Below are positions 1 through 6,423 of a stretch of 18,265 nucleotides of DNA, piece after piece; within the stretch, counting starts at the first letter, position 1; every line of letters starts with the position of its first letter. The DNA is taken from the NCBI GenBank assembly GCA_938023515.1, contig CALJDR010000076.1:1-18265 (forward strand), given 5' to 3'. This stretch comes from an uncultured Flavobacteriales bacterium. Lineage in GTDB: Bacteria; Bacteroidota; Bacteroidia; Flavobacteriales; UBA1820. The position numbers were made by a program, and so were the translations under genes. The notes beneath the pieces were generated by a model, which was given only the letters and a program-made list of their open reading frames with translations, had not been told where the DNA came from and did no database searches.

Positions 1-46
1 TACACAAGGAGTATCGTCGGCAGCGTCAGATGTGTATAAGAGACAG
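1..46 (+). other. Untrimmed Nextera i5-side adapter (artefact)
   Basis: Not genomic. Bases 28-46 are the 19-base Tn5 mosaic end used in Nextera kits (AGATGTGTATAAGAGACAG). Bases 14-27 are the Nextera read-1 adapter part (TCGTCGGCAGCGTC). Bases 6-13 (AAGGAGTA) match the Nextera i5 index 507. Bases 1-5 (TACAC) are the end of the P5 primer. The exact reverse complement closes the other end. Translation through the adapter gives the false N-terminus MCIRDR that runs into the first gene. Confidence 0.98.
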
Positions 47-1448
47 GAAATATCCCACGGCTGAAGAACTGATCGCTACTTTCGCCGCGGTCGAAAAAGA
101 CCAGTCGATCCAGCCTTACAAGGACGAGTTGACCGTGACCGAACTGATGAAGCAGGCTCCTGCTCCCGGCAAGGTGGTTTCCGAAAAGAAATACGACAAA
201 GTAGGCGTCACCGAATGGACGCTGTCCAACGGTGCCAAAGTGGTGCTGAAACCGACGACTTTCAAGGACGATGAGATCCTCTTTACGGCTTCCAGCTGGG
301 GCGGACGCTCGCTCTACGGAGCTGCCGACGACATCAACGTAGTCAATGCCGCCGGCATGACGGACGGTGTGAATGGCATCAAGGATACCGACCTGCAGAA
401 GCTGATGGCCGGCAAGAATGTACGGGTGACCCCGTTCATCGGGAATTACACCGAAGGAATGAACGGCAACTTCGTGAAAAAGGACATGAAGGATGCTTTC
501 GAGCTGATCTACCTCAATTTTACGGCTCCGTATTTCACGCAGGAAATGTTCGAGGTGAACAAAAAGAACCTGAAGGACAATGCGGCTACCCGGATGGCCA
601 ACCCGGATGCTTACAAAGCCTACAAAAAATCCGAATTCCTGGCTAACGGCAACCCGCGCGCCCTGCCTGCTTTCTTCCTGCCCGAACAGTACGACAAGAT
701 GGATCTGGGCCGTATGGAGCAGATCTACAAAGAGCGTTTTGCCGGTGCAGACGACTTTACGTTCGTTTTCGTGGGCAGCTTTACGCCCGAACAACTCAAG
801 CCTTTCGTAGAGACGTATATCGCTTCCCTGCCGGCTAAAGGCGTGAAGGAAGAGTATAAGGACCTGAACCTTGACTATCCGAAAGGCCCGGTGACCACCA
901 CGATCAACAAAGGGGTGGACCAGAAAGCCCAGGTGGATTTCTACTGGAAAAAAGATGCGAAATATGACGATAAGACGGCTTTTGATTTCTCGGTGTTCAA
1001 CCGTATCCTGATGATGCGCCTGATCAATTCGCTGCGTGAAGAAATGGGTGGCACTTATTCCCCGGGTGCCGGTGGGATGGCTACTTACGTGCCTCGCGAC
1101 CAGGTGACCTTCCGCATCGCATTCGGCTCGAGCATGGAAATGTACGATGCCCTTCAGAAACGCGCTCTCGAGGAACTTGCCAAGATACTGGCCGACGGAC
1201 CGACCGCCAAAGAGGTAGCCGACCAGAAAGCGCAGAACGAAGTGCAGTGGGCTGAAAATACCGAAAAGAACAATTTTTGGTTGGAAAATATCTCAGAGGC
1301 TGCCGAGCGGAACGAAAATCCGGATAAGATCCTGGATGCAAAGAAATGGATCGACGGGCTCAATGCCAAGGATGTCCTTGATGCGGCCCGCAAGTATATC
1401 GATAAAGACAATTATGTGATGATCCTCAGCCTTCCCGAAAAGAAGTAA
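47..1448 (+). CDS. M16 family zinc peptidase, C-terminal part (5' end cut off)
   Basis: This is the C-terminal half of a large M16 (insulinase/pitrilysin/PqqL-like) metallopeptidase. In Bacteroidetes these are exported proteins of about 940 residues made of two tandem M16 repeats. The N-terminal repeat with the HxxEH zinc site is not in the window, so catalysis cannot be judged. About 466 genomic residues remain, starting at the Lys codon at 48-50; the preceding codons are adapter. A complete second repeat is visible. Near its end is the conserved LREEMGGTYS stretch (1032-1061), which holds the Arg/Tyr pair typical of the inactive C-terminal domain that helps bind substrate. The protein ends LSLPEKK with TAA at 1446-1448 and is followed 24 bases later by a strong terminator. 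Family is clear; the substrate is unknown. Confidence 0.9.
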
Positions 1449-1472
1449 TAAAGATCATTGCAGACTATACAG

Positions 1473-1508
1473 GCAGCCGGCGGGAAATCCCGCCGGCTGC
1501 TTTTTGTT
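1473..1508 (+). terminator. Rho-independent terminator after the M16 gene
   Basis: A perfect 12-bp GC-rich stem (1473-1484 with 1489-1500) and an AAAT loop are followed by TTTTTGTT. It lies 24 bases after the M16 stop codon and is oriented to end that transcript. Confidence 0.92.
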
Positions 1509-1509
1509 A

Positions 1510-1570
1510 GGGGAGAATGCGGTGAAGAGAGGTGAGGGGAGAAATGCTTTGAGCAGGGGGAGGGGAGGTT
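1510..1570 (+). repeat. Purine-rich spacer with a short imperfect direct repeat
   Basis: Between two terminators the + strand is almost all purine. GGGGAGAATGC (1510-1520) recurs as GGGGAGAAATGC (1536-1547), and a G-rich end follows (GGGGGAGGGGAGG, about 1556-1568). No open reading frame or promoter is convincing here. The several runs of four or five G could allow a quadruplex, but this is only a composition argument. Confidence 0.4.
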
Positions 1571-1610
1571 TTTGGCACTGAAATGAAATATGGCAAGCCA
1601 GCCTATTTAA

Positions 1611-1646
1611 ACAAATATGCCCAGCCGACCGGCTGGGCATATTTGT
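1611..1646. terminator. Two-way hairpin terminator
   Basis: A perfect 16-bp stem (1611-1626 with 1631-1646) with a GACC loop is flanked by A/T-rich ends. It lies 27 bases past the end of the DUF4468-like gene on the - strand, whose transcript it should stop (A/T stem end plus TTAAAT). Read in the + direction it continues as CTTTT, so it can also back up the M16 terminator. Confidence 0.85.
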
Positions 1647-1673
1647 CTTTTATGGTTCTAACCGGATAAAATC

Positions 1674-2237
1674 TCACCAATCGTCGTCATCGTCATTATT
1701 CCCGTCGGAAGCTTTTATGGCTCCGATTACATTATTGGCAAATGCGTTGAAAAATGTTTCGAGGTTCTCTTTGCCGATCGCATTTTTAACTTTTTTGTCT
1801 TTTGCAAATACAAAATAAGCATCTACGCCATCCTGTGGCAGGGAGGCATAGAGCCTTATTCCGTCTTTTGAAACCATTTCCTCGACTACCGGGCCGTCTA
1901 TCCGCAGGCGGTCGTCCTTAAAACGAAGCCCTATCATATATTTGGCGGTATACCAACGTTTGAATACCCCGGCCAAAGCTTCGATTTGTGTCGAACTCGA
2001 TACCAATATCCGGCCGTCGTCGGGCATCAGGGCCACGTCATAGGCAGGATTAGCCTGTAGGTAAGCAGCCACTTTGTCAAATAATTGCTGCTGCGAATAT
2101 CCGGGAAAATCCAGCACGATGTATTTTTTGGAATTGTCGCTCGCACTGACAAATCCTGTAGGGGTTAGTTCAAAATACTGGGCGCTGGCGATCATCGGCA
2201 GGCACAGGACTATCAGGGAGTAAAGGAATTTCTTCAT
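1674..2237 (-). CDS. Secreted DUF4468-like protein with acidic tail
   Basis: A 187-residue protein that I do not recognise by function. The start is a good Sec signal peptide (MKKFLYSLIVLCLPMIASAQ, predicted cut after ASA), so it is probably periplasmic. No lipobox is seen. The body alternates short strands and a helix, for example KKYIVLDFPGYSQQQLFDKV and VALMPDDGRILVSSST. This resembles the DUF4468/TBP-like fold family common in Bacteroidetes; the match is from memory and moderate. The C-terminus is unusual: ASDGNNDDDDDW, five Asp followed by Trp at the very end. It is a single-gene unit between the tmRNA terminator (upstream) and a two-way terminator (downstream). No clear -7 box was found in the short upstream gap. 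Confidence 0.75.
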   Translation of the reverse strand: MKKFLYSLIVLCLPMIASAQYFELTPTGFVSASDNSKKYIVLDFPGYSQQQLFDKVAAYLQANPAYDVALMPDDGRILVSSSTQIEALAGVFKRWYTAKYMIGLRFKDDRLRIDGPVVEEMVSKDGIRLYASLPQDGVDAYFVFAKDKKVKNAIGKENLETFFNAFANNVIGAIKASDGNNDDDDDW

Positions 2238-2290
2238 GGCGGTTATGCTTTTTTTTGTGGTTTTCCGGATAGAGGCAGATATTCTGCATT

Positions 2291-2318
2291 ATTTAAAAAC
2301 GGCCCTTTATAAGGGCCG
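2291..2318 (-). terminator. Rho-independent terminator of tmRNA
   Basis: An 8-bp stem, CGGCCCTT (2300-2307) paired with AAGGGCCG (2311-2318), has a 3-base loop. On the - strand it is followed by TTTTTAAAT (complement of 2291-2299). It starts seven bases beyond the mature 3' end of ssrA. Confidence 0.88.
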
Positions 2319-2324
2319 CGGCAG

Positions 2325-2727
2325 TGGAGTCGCCGGGAGTCGAACCCGGGTCCAAACAAGCAACCTCAATGCTTTCTACACGTTTATTTTGTGATTGGTT
2401 GTCAGGCTATGGCATGGGCACAAACACCCTTGTCCGCGGCTTACGTCCCGGTGAAGTTTCCGTCCTGCGGTCGGGACTCCCGCAGGCTTGTTTCCGCTTT
2501 TACGGTACCCCTTTACCCGACGCCACGGAACAGGGCTTCGGAGAGGCATCCCGCCTCCGCTCCTTGAGCGGACGTTGGCATTAACCTTTCATGGAAAGAT
2601 TAAGCAGCAAGAGCGTAATTATTTTCGCCAGTTATATTTCGAAGATCAGGATTAACGGGCCGTACTTCGCGAGCCCGACGTGCTTACATATCGGCCGACC
2701 TTGCTGTCAAAGCCAAAAACCGACCCC
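2325..2727 (-). ncRNA. ssrA: Transfer-messenger RNA (tmRNA, SsrA)
   Basis: This tmRNA rescues stalled ribosomes and tags unfinished proteins for proteolysis. The 5' end GGGGTCG (2727-2721) pairs over 7 bp with the 3' strand CGACTCC (2332-2326). The third pair is G-U, the alanine identity signal, and the discriminator base A is at 2325. The T arm (GGGTTCGACTCCC) lies just inside. CCA is not encoded: the next bases on the - strand are CTG. The tag reading frame at 2629-2600 encodes GENNYALAA and stop. The length of 403 bases before CCA addition is normal for a one-piece tmRNA. Its own promoter lies at 2739-2770 and its terminator at 2291-2318. Confidence 0.97.
2600..2629 (-). other. tmRNA proteolysis-tag reading frame (GENNYALAA)
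   Basis: Read on the - strand, the codons GGC GAA AAT AAT TAC GCT CTT GCT GCT TAA give GENNYALAA. The LAA end is the degron recognised by ClpXP-type proteases. The GGC codon is the resume codon. The tag resembles those known for Bacteroidales (Bacteroides uses GETNYALAA). Confidence 0.95.
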
Positions 2728-2738
2728 TGTAATTGTCA

Positions 2739-2770
2739 CAAATATACAAAAAAAAGTATGCGGATGTCAA
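2739..2770 (-). promoter_or_regulatory. ssrA promoter (Bacteroidetes type)
   Basis: On the - strand a -7 box TATATTTG (complement of 2739-2746) is preceded, after 21 bases, by TTG (2768-2770), giving a -33-like TTGAC. The box ends 11 bases before the mature tmRNA 5' end, which leaves a few leader bases for RNase P to remove. Confidence 0.8.
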
Positions 2771-2827
2771 CCGGGATACTTTTTCCCTGCCATAGGATAT
2801 TGCAAATGTTTTTTAGGTCAAGTTTAA

Positions 2828-2856
2828 GATTTTTCTTTTTTCACGAAAGAAAAATC
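2828..2856. repeat. A/T-rich perfect inverted repeat upstream of the exported-peptide cluster
   Basis: GATTTTTCTTT (2828-2838) and AAAGAAAAATC (2846-2856) are exact reverse complements with a 7-base loop. The repeat sits between the ssrA promoter and the start codon at 2889. It could be an operator or an RNA hairpin in the cluster leader. TATTGTTG at 2861-2868 is one base off the TAnnTTTG -7 consensus and might be the cluster promoter, in which case the repeat overlaps the -33 region. Confidence 0.55.
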
Positions 2857-2888
2857 CTATTATTGTTGCTAACCTATAAGTAAAAACC

Positions 2889-3151
2889 ATGAAAAGAAAG
2901 ACAACAATTCTTGTGCTGGGAAGTTTGCTGTGTGCGGGCGTCCTGTTCAATTTCACCCTGGGGAGCAAATAATCCCTAACAACGACACCGTGCTGGCACA
3001 GGCGGAAGGCGTATGGAACTGCGAGATGGAACTGGACTGCCCGTGGAACGGAGGATGGCAGACCAAAATCTGTAAGGGAGAAAAGTCCTGTGAAGGCAAT
3101 GGACAAGAAGGCTGGATATCATGTGACGGATCGAGAATAACGTGTGACTAA
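2889..3151 (+). pseudogene. Small cysteine-rich exported peptide (NVEALA-like), frameshifted
   Basis: The ATG at 2889 opens a signal-peptide-like segment (MKRKTTILVLGSLLCAGVLF) that stops at 2970 after 27 codons. The frame one base back continues as NNDTVLAQAEG, then a tail with six cysteines (WNC, LDC, KIC, KSC, ISC, TCD) up to TAA at 3151. Restoring one G in the GGGG run at 2960-2963 joins the parts naturally as FTLGEQIIPNNDTVLAQAEG. The layout matches the NVEALA family of Bacteroidetes (PF14055): N-terminal signal, an NVEALA-like junction before a Gly, then a Cys-containing tail, usually next to a 6-bladed propeller gene as here. The restored product would be about 87 residues. Function is unknown. 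The family assignment is by pattern only, since the motif here is NDTVLA rather than NVEALA. It could still be an assembly error rather than a broken gene. Confidence 0.65.
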
Positions 3152-3167
3152 CGGTAAAGAAAAGTAC

Positions 3168-3904
3168 ATGAAAAATAAATGTGGATTTTTTCTGCAGGGG
3201 GCCTTGGCGGCCTTTGGGATATTCTGCGCGACGGCCTGTGGGACGGACAAACAGGATTTTGAAACCGTCGACCTGGTCGACCCGGTGCTGAAGATCGACG
3301 CGTTCTCGGATTCCACTTATTTTTCTCAGGTATCGTTCCTGTTGGAAGAGGGGGGTGACCTTTACGCTTCCGACAGCAAACGGGGACAGGTGTTCCGCCT
3401 GGATGCCCGCGACCTGACCCTGAAGAAAACCTATGGCAGGCGCGGACAGGGGCCGCAGGATATCATGTGGTGTTGGAATTTTGGGATAAGCCACGATATG
3501 CTGGCGGTGTGCGATTTTATGGGCGACCGCGTGCAATTGTTTGACAAACATACGGGGGACTACCTCGCATCGGCGAACTGGCTGAAAAAGAATCTGGGCG
3601 TCAGCAGTGGCGGCCGGGCCACGTTGCCGCCAAGCCGAAGCGGCCTGATGTGTCTTATCCCATCTTCGGGGATGCCTACTTGCACGGGGACAGGTTGTAT
3701 ATCATGGTAAGTTGCTGGGAGGGCGAAAAAGAAGATATAGAACCTGCTTTCCAGATCGTCGAACTGGATGTGGCAGACGGCATAAAGTCGGTAAAAGCGT
3801 ACCGGCTCCCCTATGGAAACGCTTATTCCGCGTTGGCCGCGGACGACGATTATTTCTATCTTTCACACAACCGCGAATGTGAAATACTGAAATTCAAGAA
3901 ATGA
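3168..3904 (+). pseudogene. 6-bladed beta-propeller-type lipoprotein, frameshifted
   Basis: The start ATG at 3168 lies 16 bases after the peptide gene and gives MKNKCGFFLQGALAAFGIFC, then ATAC, a plausible relaxed lipobox with acidic residues after the Cys (GTDKQDFE). Propeller-like strands follow: DLYASDSKRGQVFRLDA, then GRRGQGPQD, similar to the G-GQGPGE signature of Bacteroidetes 6-bladed propellers (PF17170-like). After WLKK the original frame turns into low-complexity Ser/Pro/Cys sequence. The frame one base back reads sensibly as ESGRQQWRPGHVAAKPKRP, then DVSYPIFGDAYLHGDRLY, on to ILKFKK and TGA at 3904. Restoring one A in the A5 run at 3585-3589 joins them. The repaired product, about 245 residues, is shorter than the usual 350-400, so blades may also be missing. 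Its stop overlaps the next start (ATGA). Confidence 0.7.
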
Positions 3905-4435
3905 GCGGAAGTCTTGTCGTTTCAGTCGTCTGTGTCTTTGCACTGTTCTGTGCGGTACTTTGTGGGGCTTGTGGGGAAAAAAAGTTCTCCGCAAGTCCTG
4001 CTGGCAACGGCACAACGGCCACAAAGAGATTTTAGGGGCTTGTTAGGCAAAGATCTGTCGAAAGAATTGTCTGCCGTGGTCCCGGCGGCTGATATGGAAC
4101 AAAAACCGGTTGTGCTGTTCCTCTATAATCGGTTTGATTGTTTCAGTTGTATAAGGTCGGGATTTTACCTGGCCGGGAAAATAGATTCCCTCTCCGGGAG
4201 ACAACGCGTATTCGTCGTGGGTATTATGGCTAACCAGGGAAAGGAACAAGAAGCGTTTGGATACCGGAAATATATTTATTCCGATCCTCAGGATACGATC
4301 CGGCGAAAGCTCCGGTATGTGCCTACCCCGATTCTTATCGGTCTGGATTCTTGCGACCGGGTAAAATCTGTGTTGCTAATAAGAGATACTATAGGATCGG
4401 ATGTGGAGGAATTTTTGGCCTCATTTCCGAGATGA
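3901..4435 (+). pseudogene. Thioredoxin-fold lipoprotein, frameshifted at an A7 tract
   Basis: The ATG at 3901 overlaps the previous stop. The N-terminus (SLVVSVVCVFALFCAVLCGAC) looks like a lipoprotein signal with the lipid Cys at residue 24. The frame then stops at TAG (codon after KRF). Removing one A from the A7 run at 3977-3983, just after the lipobox, gives CGEKSSPQVLLATAQRPQRD, then FRGLLGKDLSKELSAVV, and continues to the stop at 4435. The main part has thioredoxin-fold marks: VVLFLYNRFDCFSC, with a CFSC redox motif after a strand, and VPTPILIGLD, a cis-proline-like segment before a strand. A restored protein would have about 177 residues and face the periplasm or outer surface. It is probably translationally coupled to the propeller gene. 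Redox partners are unknown; the cysteine-rich peptide in the same cluster is a guess. Confidence 0.7.
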
Positions 4436-4502
4436 TTTTTTTCTTCCCGATAGAAGTGTGATATTTGGGTTTTTGCACTATTTTACCCGAAAAACAGTCG
4501 AT

Positions 4503-5069
4503 TTATTTGCCGTTAAAGGCGTTCATGGTACGCTCCGGCCCTGCCAGCGCAAACGACTCGATAAGTTCGGCGGCTTTGTCCAACCGTCCGCCCATCGCTT
4601 TCTTTTCCTCATCCGACCATTCCCCCAGCACAAAGTCAACCTGTGCGCCCCGCGCAAAGTCCGAGCCTATGCCGAAGCGGAACCGGGCATATTCGTCCCC
4701 TCCCAATAGTTCAGAGATGTTTTTCAAACCGTTGTGTCCTCCGGGCGAGCCTTTGGCTTTCAGGCGGAAAGTGCCGAAAGGCAGGGCCAGGTCGTCGCAT
4801 ACCACCAGGATGTTTTCCCGGGCGATCTTATTGTCGTTCATGTGGTAGCGCACAGCTTTTCCGCTCAGGTTCATGTAAGTGGAAGGTTTGAGCAGGACCA
4901 AAACTTTGTTTTTGACCTTTATTTCGGCCGTAGAGCCTAATTTGTCACTGTGAAAACCTACCCCGTGTTTTTCCGCCAGGTGGTCGAGTATCTGGAACCC
5001 GATGTTATGCCGTGTTTCCGCATATTCCGGGCCGATATTTCCCAGTCCGGCGATGAGGTATTTTTCCAT
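4503..5069 (-). CDS. pth: Peptidyl-tRNA hydrolase
   Basis: Pth cleaves the ester bond of peptidyl-tRNAs that drop off the ribosome, recycling tRNA in the cytoplasm. The 188-residue length is normal for the bacterial Pth family. Motifs in order: LIAGLGNIGPEYAETRHNIGF with Asn11 and the catalytic His21; KPSTYMNLSG with Asn67; VVCDDLALPFG with the catalytic Asp (92/93); and KGSPGGHNGLKNI with Asn113. All key residues are present. The start ATG follows the -7 box by 22 bases. It lies downstream of the glycosyltransferase gene (61-base gap) but has its own promoter in that gap, so it is probably not dependent on the DPP4-YfhO-GT unit. Convergent with the exported-peptide cluster, 67 bases apart. 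Confidence 0.97.
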   Translation of the reverse strand: MEKYLIAGLGNIGPEYAETRHNIGFQILDHLAEKHGVGFHSDKLGSTAEIKVKNKVLVLLKPSTYMNLSGKAVRYHMNDNKIARENILVVCDDLALPFGTFRLKAKGSPGGHNGLKNISELLGGDEYARFRFGIGSDFARGAQVDFVLGEWSDEEKKAMGGRLDKAAELIESFALAGPERTMNAFNGK

Positions 5070-5091
5070 TTTCCGATTCTTTTTTAGGGCA

Positions 5092-5123
5092 CAAAGATAC
5101 GCCGTCCGCCGAGAGAATACAAA
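5092..5123 (-). promoter_or_regulatory. pth promoter (consensus -33/-7)
   Basis: On the - strand TTTG (complement of 5120-5123), a 20-base spacer, and TATCTTTG (complement of 5092-5099) match the Bacteroidetes TTTG...TAnnTTTG consensus exactly. It is located in the gap between the glycosyltransferase stop and pth. Confidence 0.85.
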
Positions 5124-5130
5124 AAGATGC

Positions 5131-6420
5131 TTATTTACGGAGGATCACTTCCCGGGCCAGCCTTTCGGACAGGGCATAGCGCGAGTATTTTTCCAGGGCC
5201 GTACATATGGGGACAGAGGTGTCTTTCCCGGTTTTGTAATCGGCATATAGTTGAGCTATTGCCTGTTTAAGGCCGACCTTATCTGAAAAATCGAGGGCGT
5301 ATCCTGCCTGGCATTCCCGGAGGATGTCCGCGGCGTCGCTTTTGGCAAATCCGGCCAGCAGGATAGGGCGGCGGGCAGCGAGGTATTCGAACAGTTTTCC
5401 GGCTATGTACAGGGTTCCGGCCGGGGTACGGTTCATCAGCAACAGCAGGACGCGGGCCGAATGCTGGGAGCGTACCACTTCGGTATGGGGAGCGTAAGGG
5501 ATGTGCTCTATATGAGATTCCAGTTCGTTCTGCCGCAGCGAATCGAAAATGGCCGGGCTGACATTGCCGGTCAGACGGATTTCGAGGTCGTTTGCAAATC
5601 CGGTATCCTCTTTACACAATTCCGAAAGGACTTCCCAAAATTCATGCGGGTTGCGGTCGGCGTTGAGGGACCCGATATGACAAATGGTGAATTTTTTGTC
5701 CGGGAGGATTGATTTGTCCGGGCTGTCGGCCGTGTCGTAACCGTTGGTTATTACATGCAGGCGCCCTTCCACGCGCGAGTGGTAGTCTTCGGCCATGCTC
5801 CGGGTGACGGTAATCACATCGTCCGCCGTTTTCAAAACTTCGTCTTCCAGGCGGAAATGTTTTTTCCGGGCCCGGCGGGTGAGGGGGAGGTGGTGGAAAT
5901 AGTCGATCTTGGTCCATGGGTCACGGAAATCCGCGATCCACCGCAGGGCAGGGTCGCTCCGTTTGAGCCCGAGGGCGATCATGTGGGTGCTGTGCGGCGG
6001 TCCGGTGCTGATGATGGTGTCGATATTTTCCGCTTTCAGGATCTTTTTGAGACGGCGTACCGACGGGCGTATCCACAGCATACGGGCGTCGGGAATGAAC
6101 ACGTTGGCGCGTATCCAGGTCATCAGGCGGGATTTCCAGCCCTTTTTGCCGGAGGCGGAGTCGATAAAGCCCGCGCTCACTTTTTTCCCCGAGGAGAGGA
6201 AAGAGGACGGTTCGGTGATAGGGCCCCGGTATATTTTGATACCTTCCGGTATTTCGGCCGCGAGACTTTCGTCGGTCACCGGATAAGCGGCTCCTTCGGG
6301 GACGTACACGACGGGTTCCACCCCGAAATCCCGGAGGTATTTGACGAATTTAAGCCAGCGCTGTACGCCTGGGCCTCCGGCCGGCGGGAAGTAGTAGCTG
6401 ATGACCAGGACTTTCTTCAT
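5131..6420 (-). CDS. Glycosyltransferase, family 4-like (GT-B fold)
   Basis: A 429-residue cytoplasmic or membrane-associated sugar transferase, probably retaining and acting on a lipid-linked or surface glycan; donor and acceptor cannot be told from sequence. The N-terminal acceptor domain has a Rossmann start with a Gly loop (VLVISYYFPPAGGPGVQRW, about 4-22), STGPPHSTH (138-146) and WIADFRDPW (161-169), a set usual in Bacteroidetes GT4-like enzymes. The donor domain begins near NGYDTAD (226) and FTICHIGSLNADRNP, and ends with GTLYIAGKLFEYLAARRPIL (335-354), the place of the donor-binding acidic motif, where Glu345 is visible. The gene starts 3 bases after the YfhO stop, so the two are cotranscribed and likely work in the same envelope glycan pathway. 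Confidence 0.88.
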   Translation of the reverse strand: MKKVLVISYYFPPAGGPGVQRWLKFVKYLRDFGVEPVVYVPEGAAYPVTDESLAAEIPEGIKIYRGPITEPSSFLSSGKKVSAGFIDSASGKKGWKSRLMTWIRANVFIPDARMLWIRPSVRRLKKILKAENIDTIISTGPPHSTHMIALGLKRSDPALRWIADFRDPWTKIDYFHHLPLTRRARKKHFRLEDEVLKTADDVITVTRSMAEDYHSRVEGRLHVITNGYDTADSPDKSILPDKKFTICHIGSLNADRNPHEFWEVLSELCKEDTGFANDLEIRLTGNVSPAIFDSLRQNELESHIEHIPYAPHTEVVRSQHSARVLLLLMNRTPAGTLYIAGKLFEYLAARRPILLAGFAKSDAADILRECQAGYALDFSDKVGLKQAIAQLYADYKTGKDTSVPICTALEKYSRYALSERLAREVILRK

Positions 6421-6423
6421 CGG

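Noticed and set aside
2275..2287. Short palindrome GCAGA-tat-TCTGC upstream of the DUF4468-like gene
   Set aside because: Arms of only five bases with no linked promoter box; likely to occur by chance.
2324..2584. An 86-codon frame on the + strand at the end of ssrA
   Set aside because: It is entirely inside the tmRNA gene on the opposite strand, and the start follows the tRNA-like 3' end. It is a known type of false call over tmRNA and tRNA genes.
2889..3904. Programmed -1 frameshifting as the explanation for the first two frame changes
   Set aside because: Both shifts are in the -1 direction, but neither site has a good X XXY YYZ slippery heptamer in frame with a clear downstream structure. 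The third change in the same cluster goes the other way, so single-base indels are simpler.
4436..4502. Possible terminator between the convergent cluster and pth
   Set aside because: Only a 4-bp GGGT/ACCC pairing in A/T-rich sequence; not enough to call a terminator.
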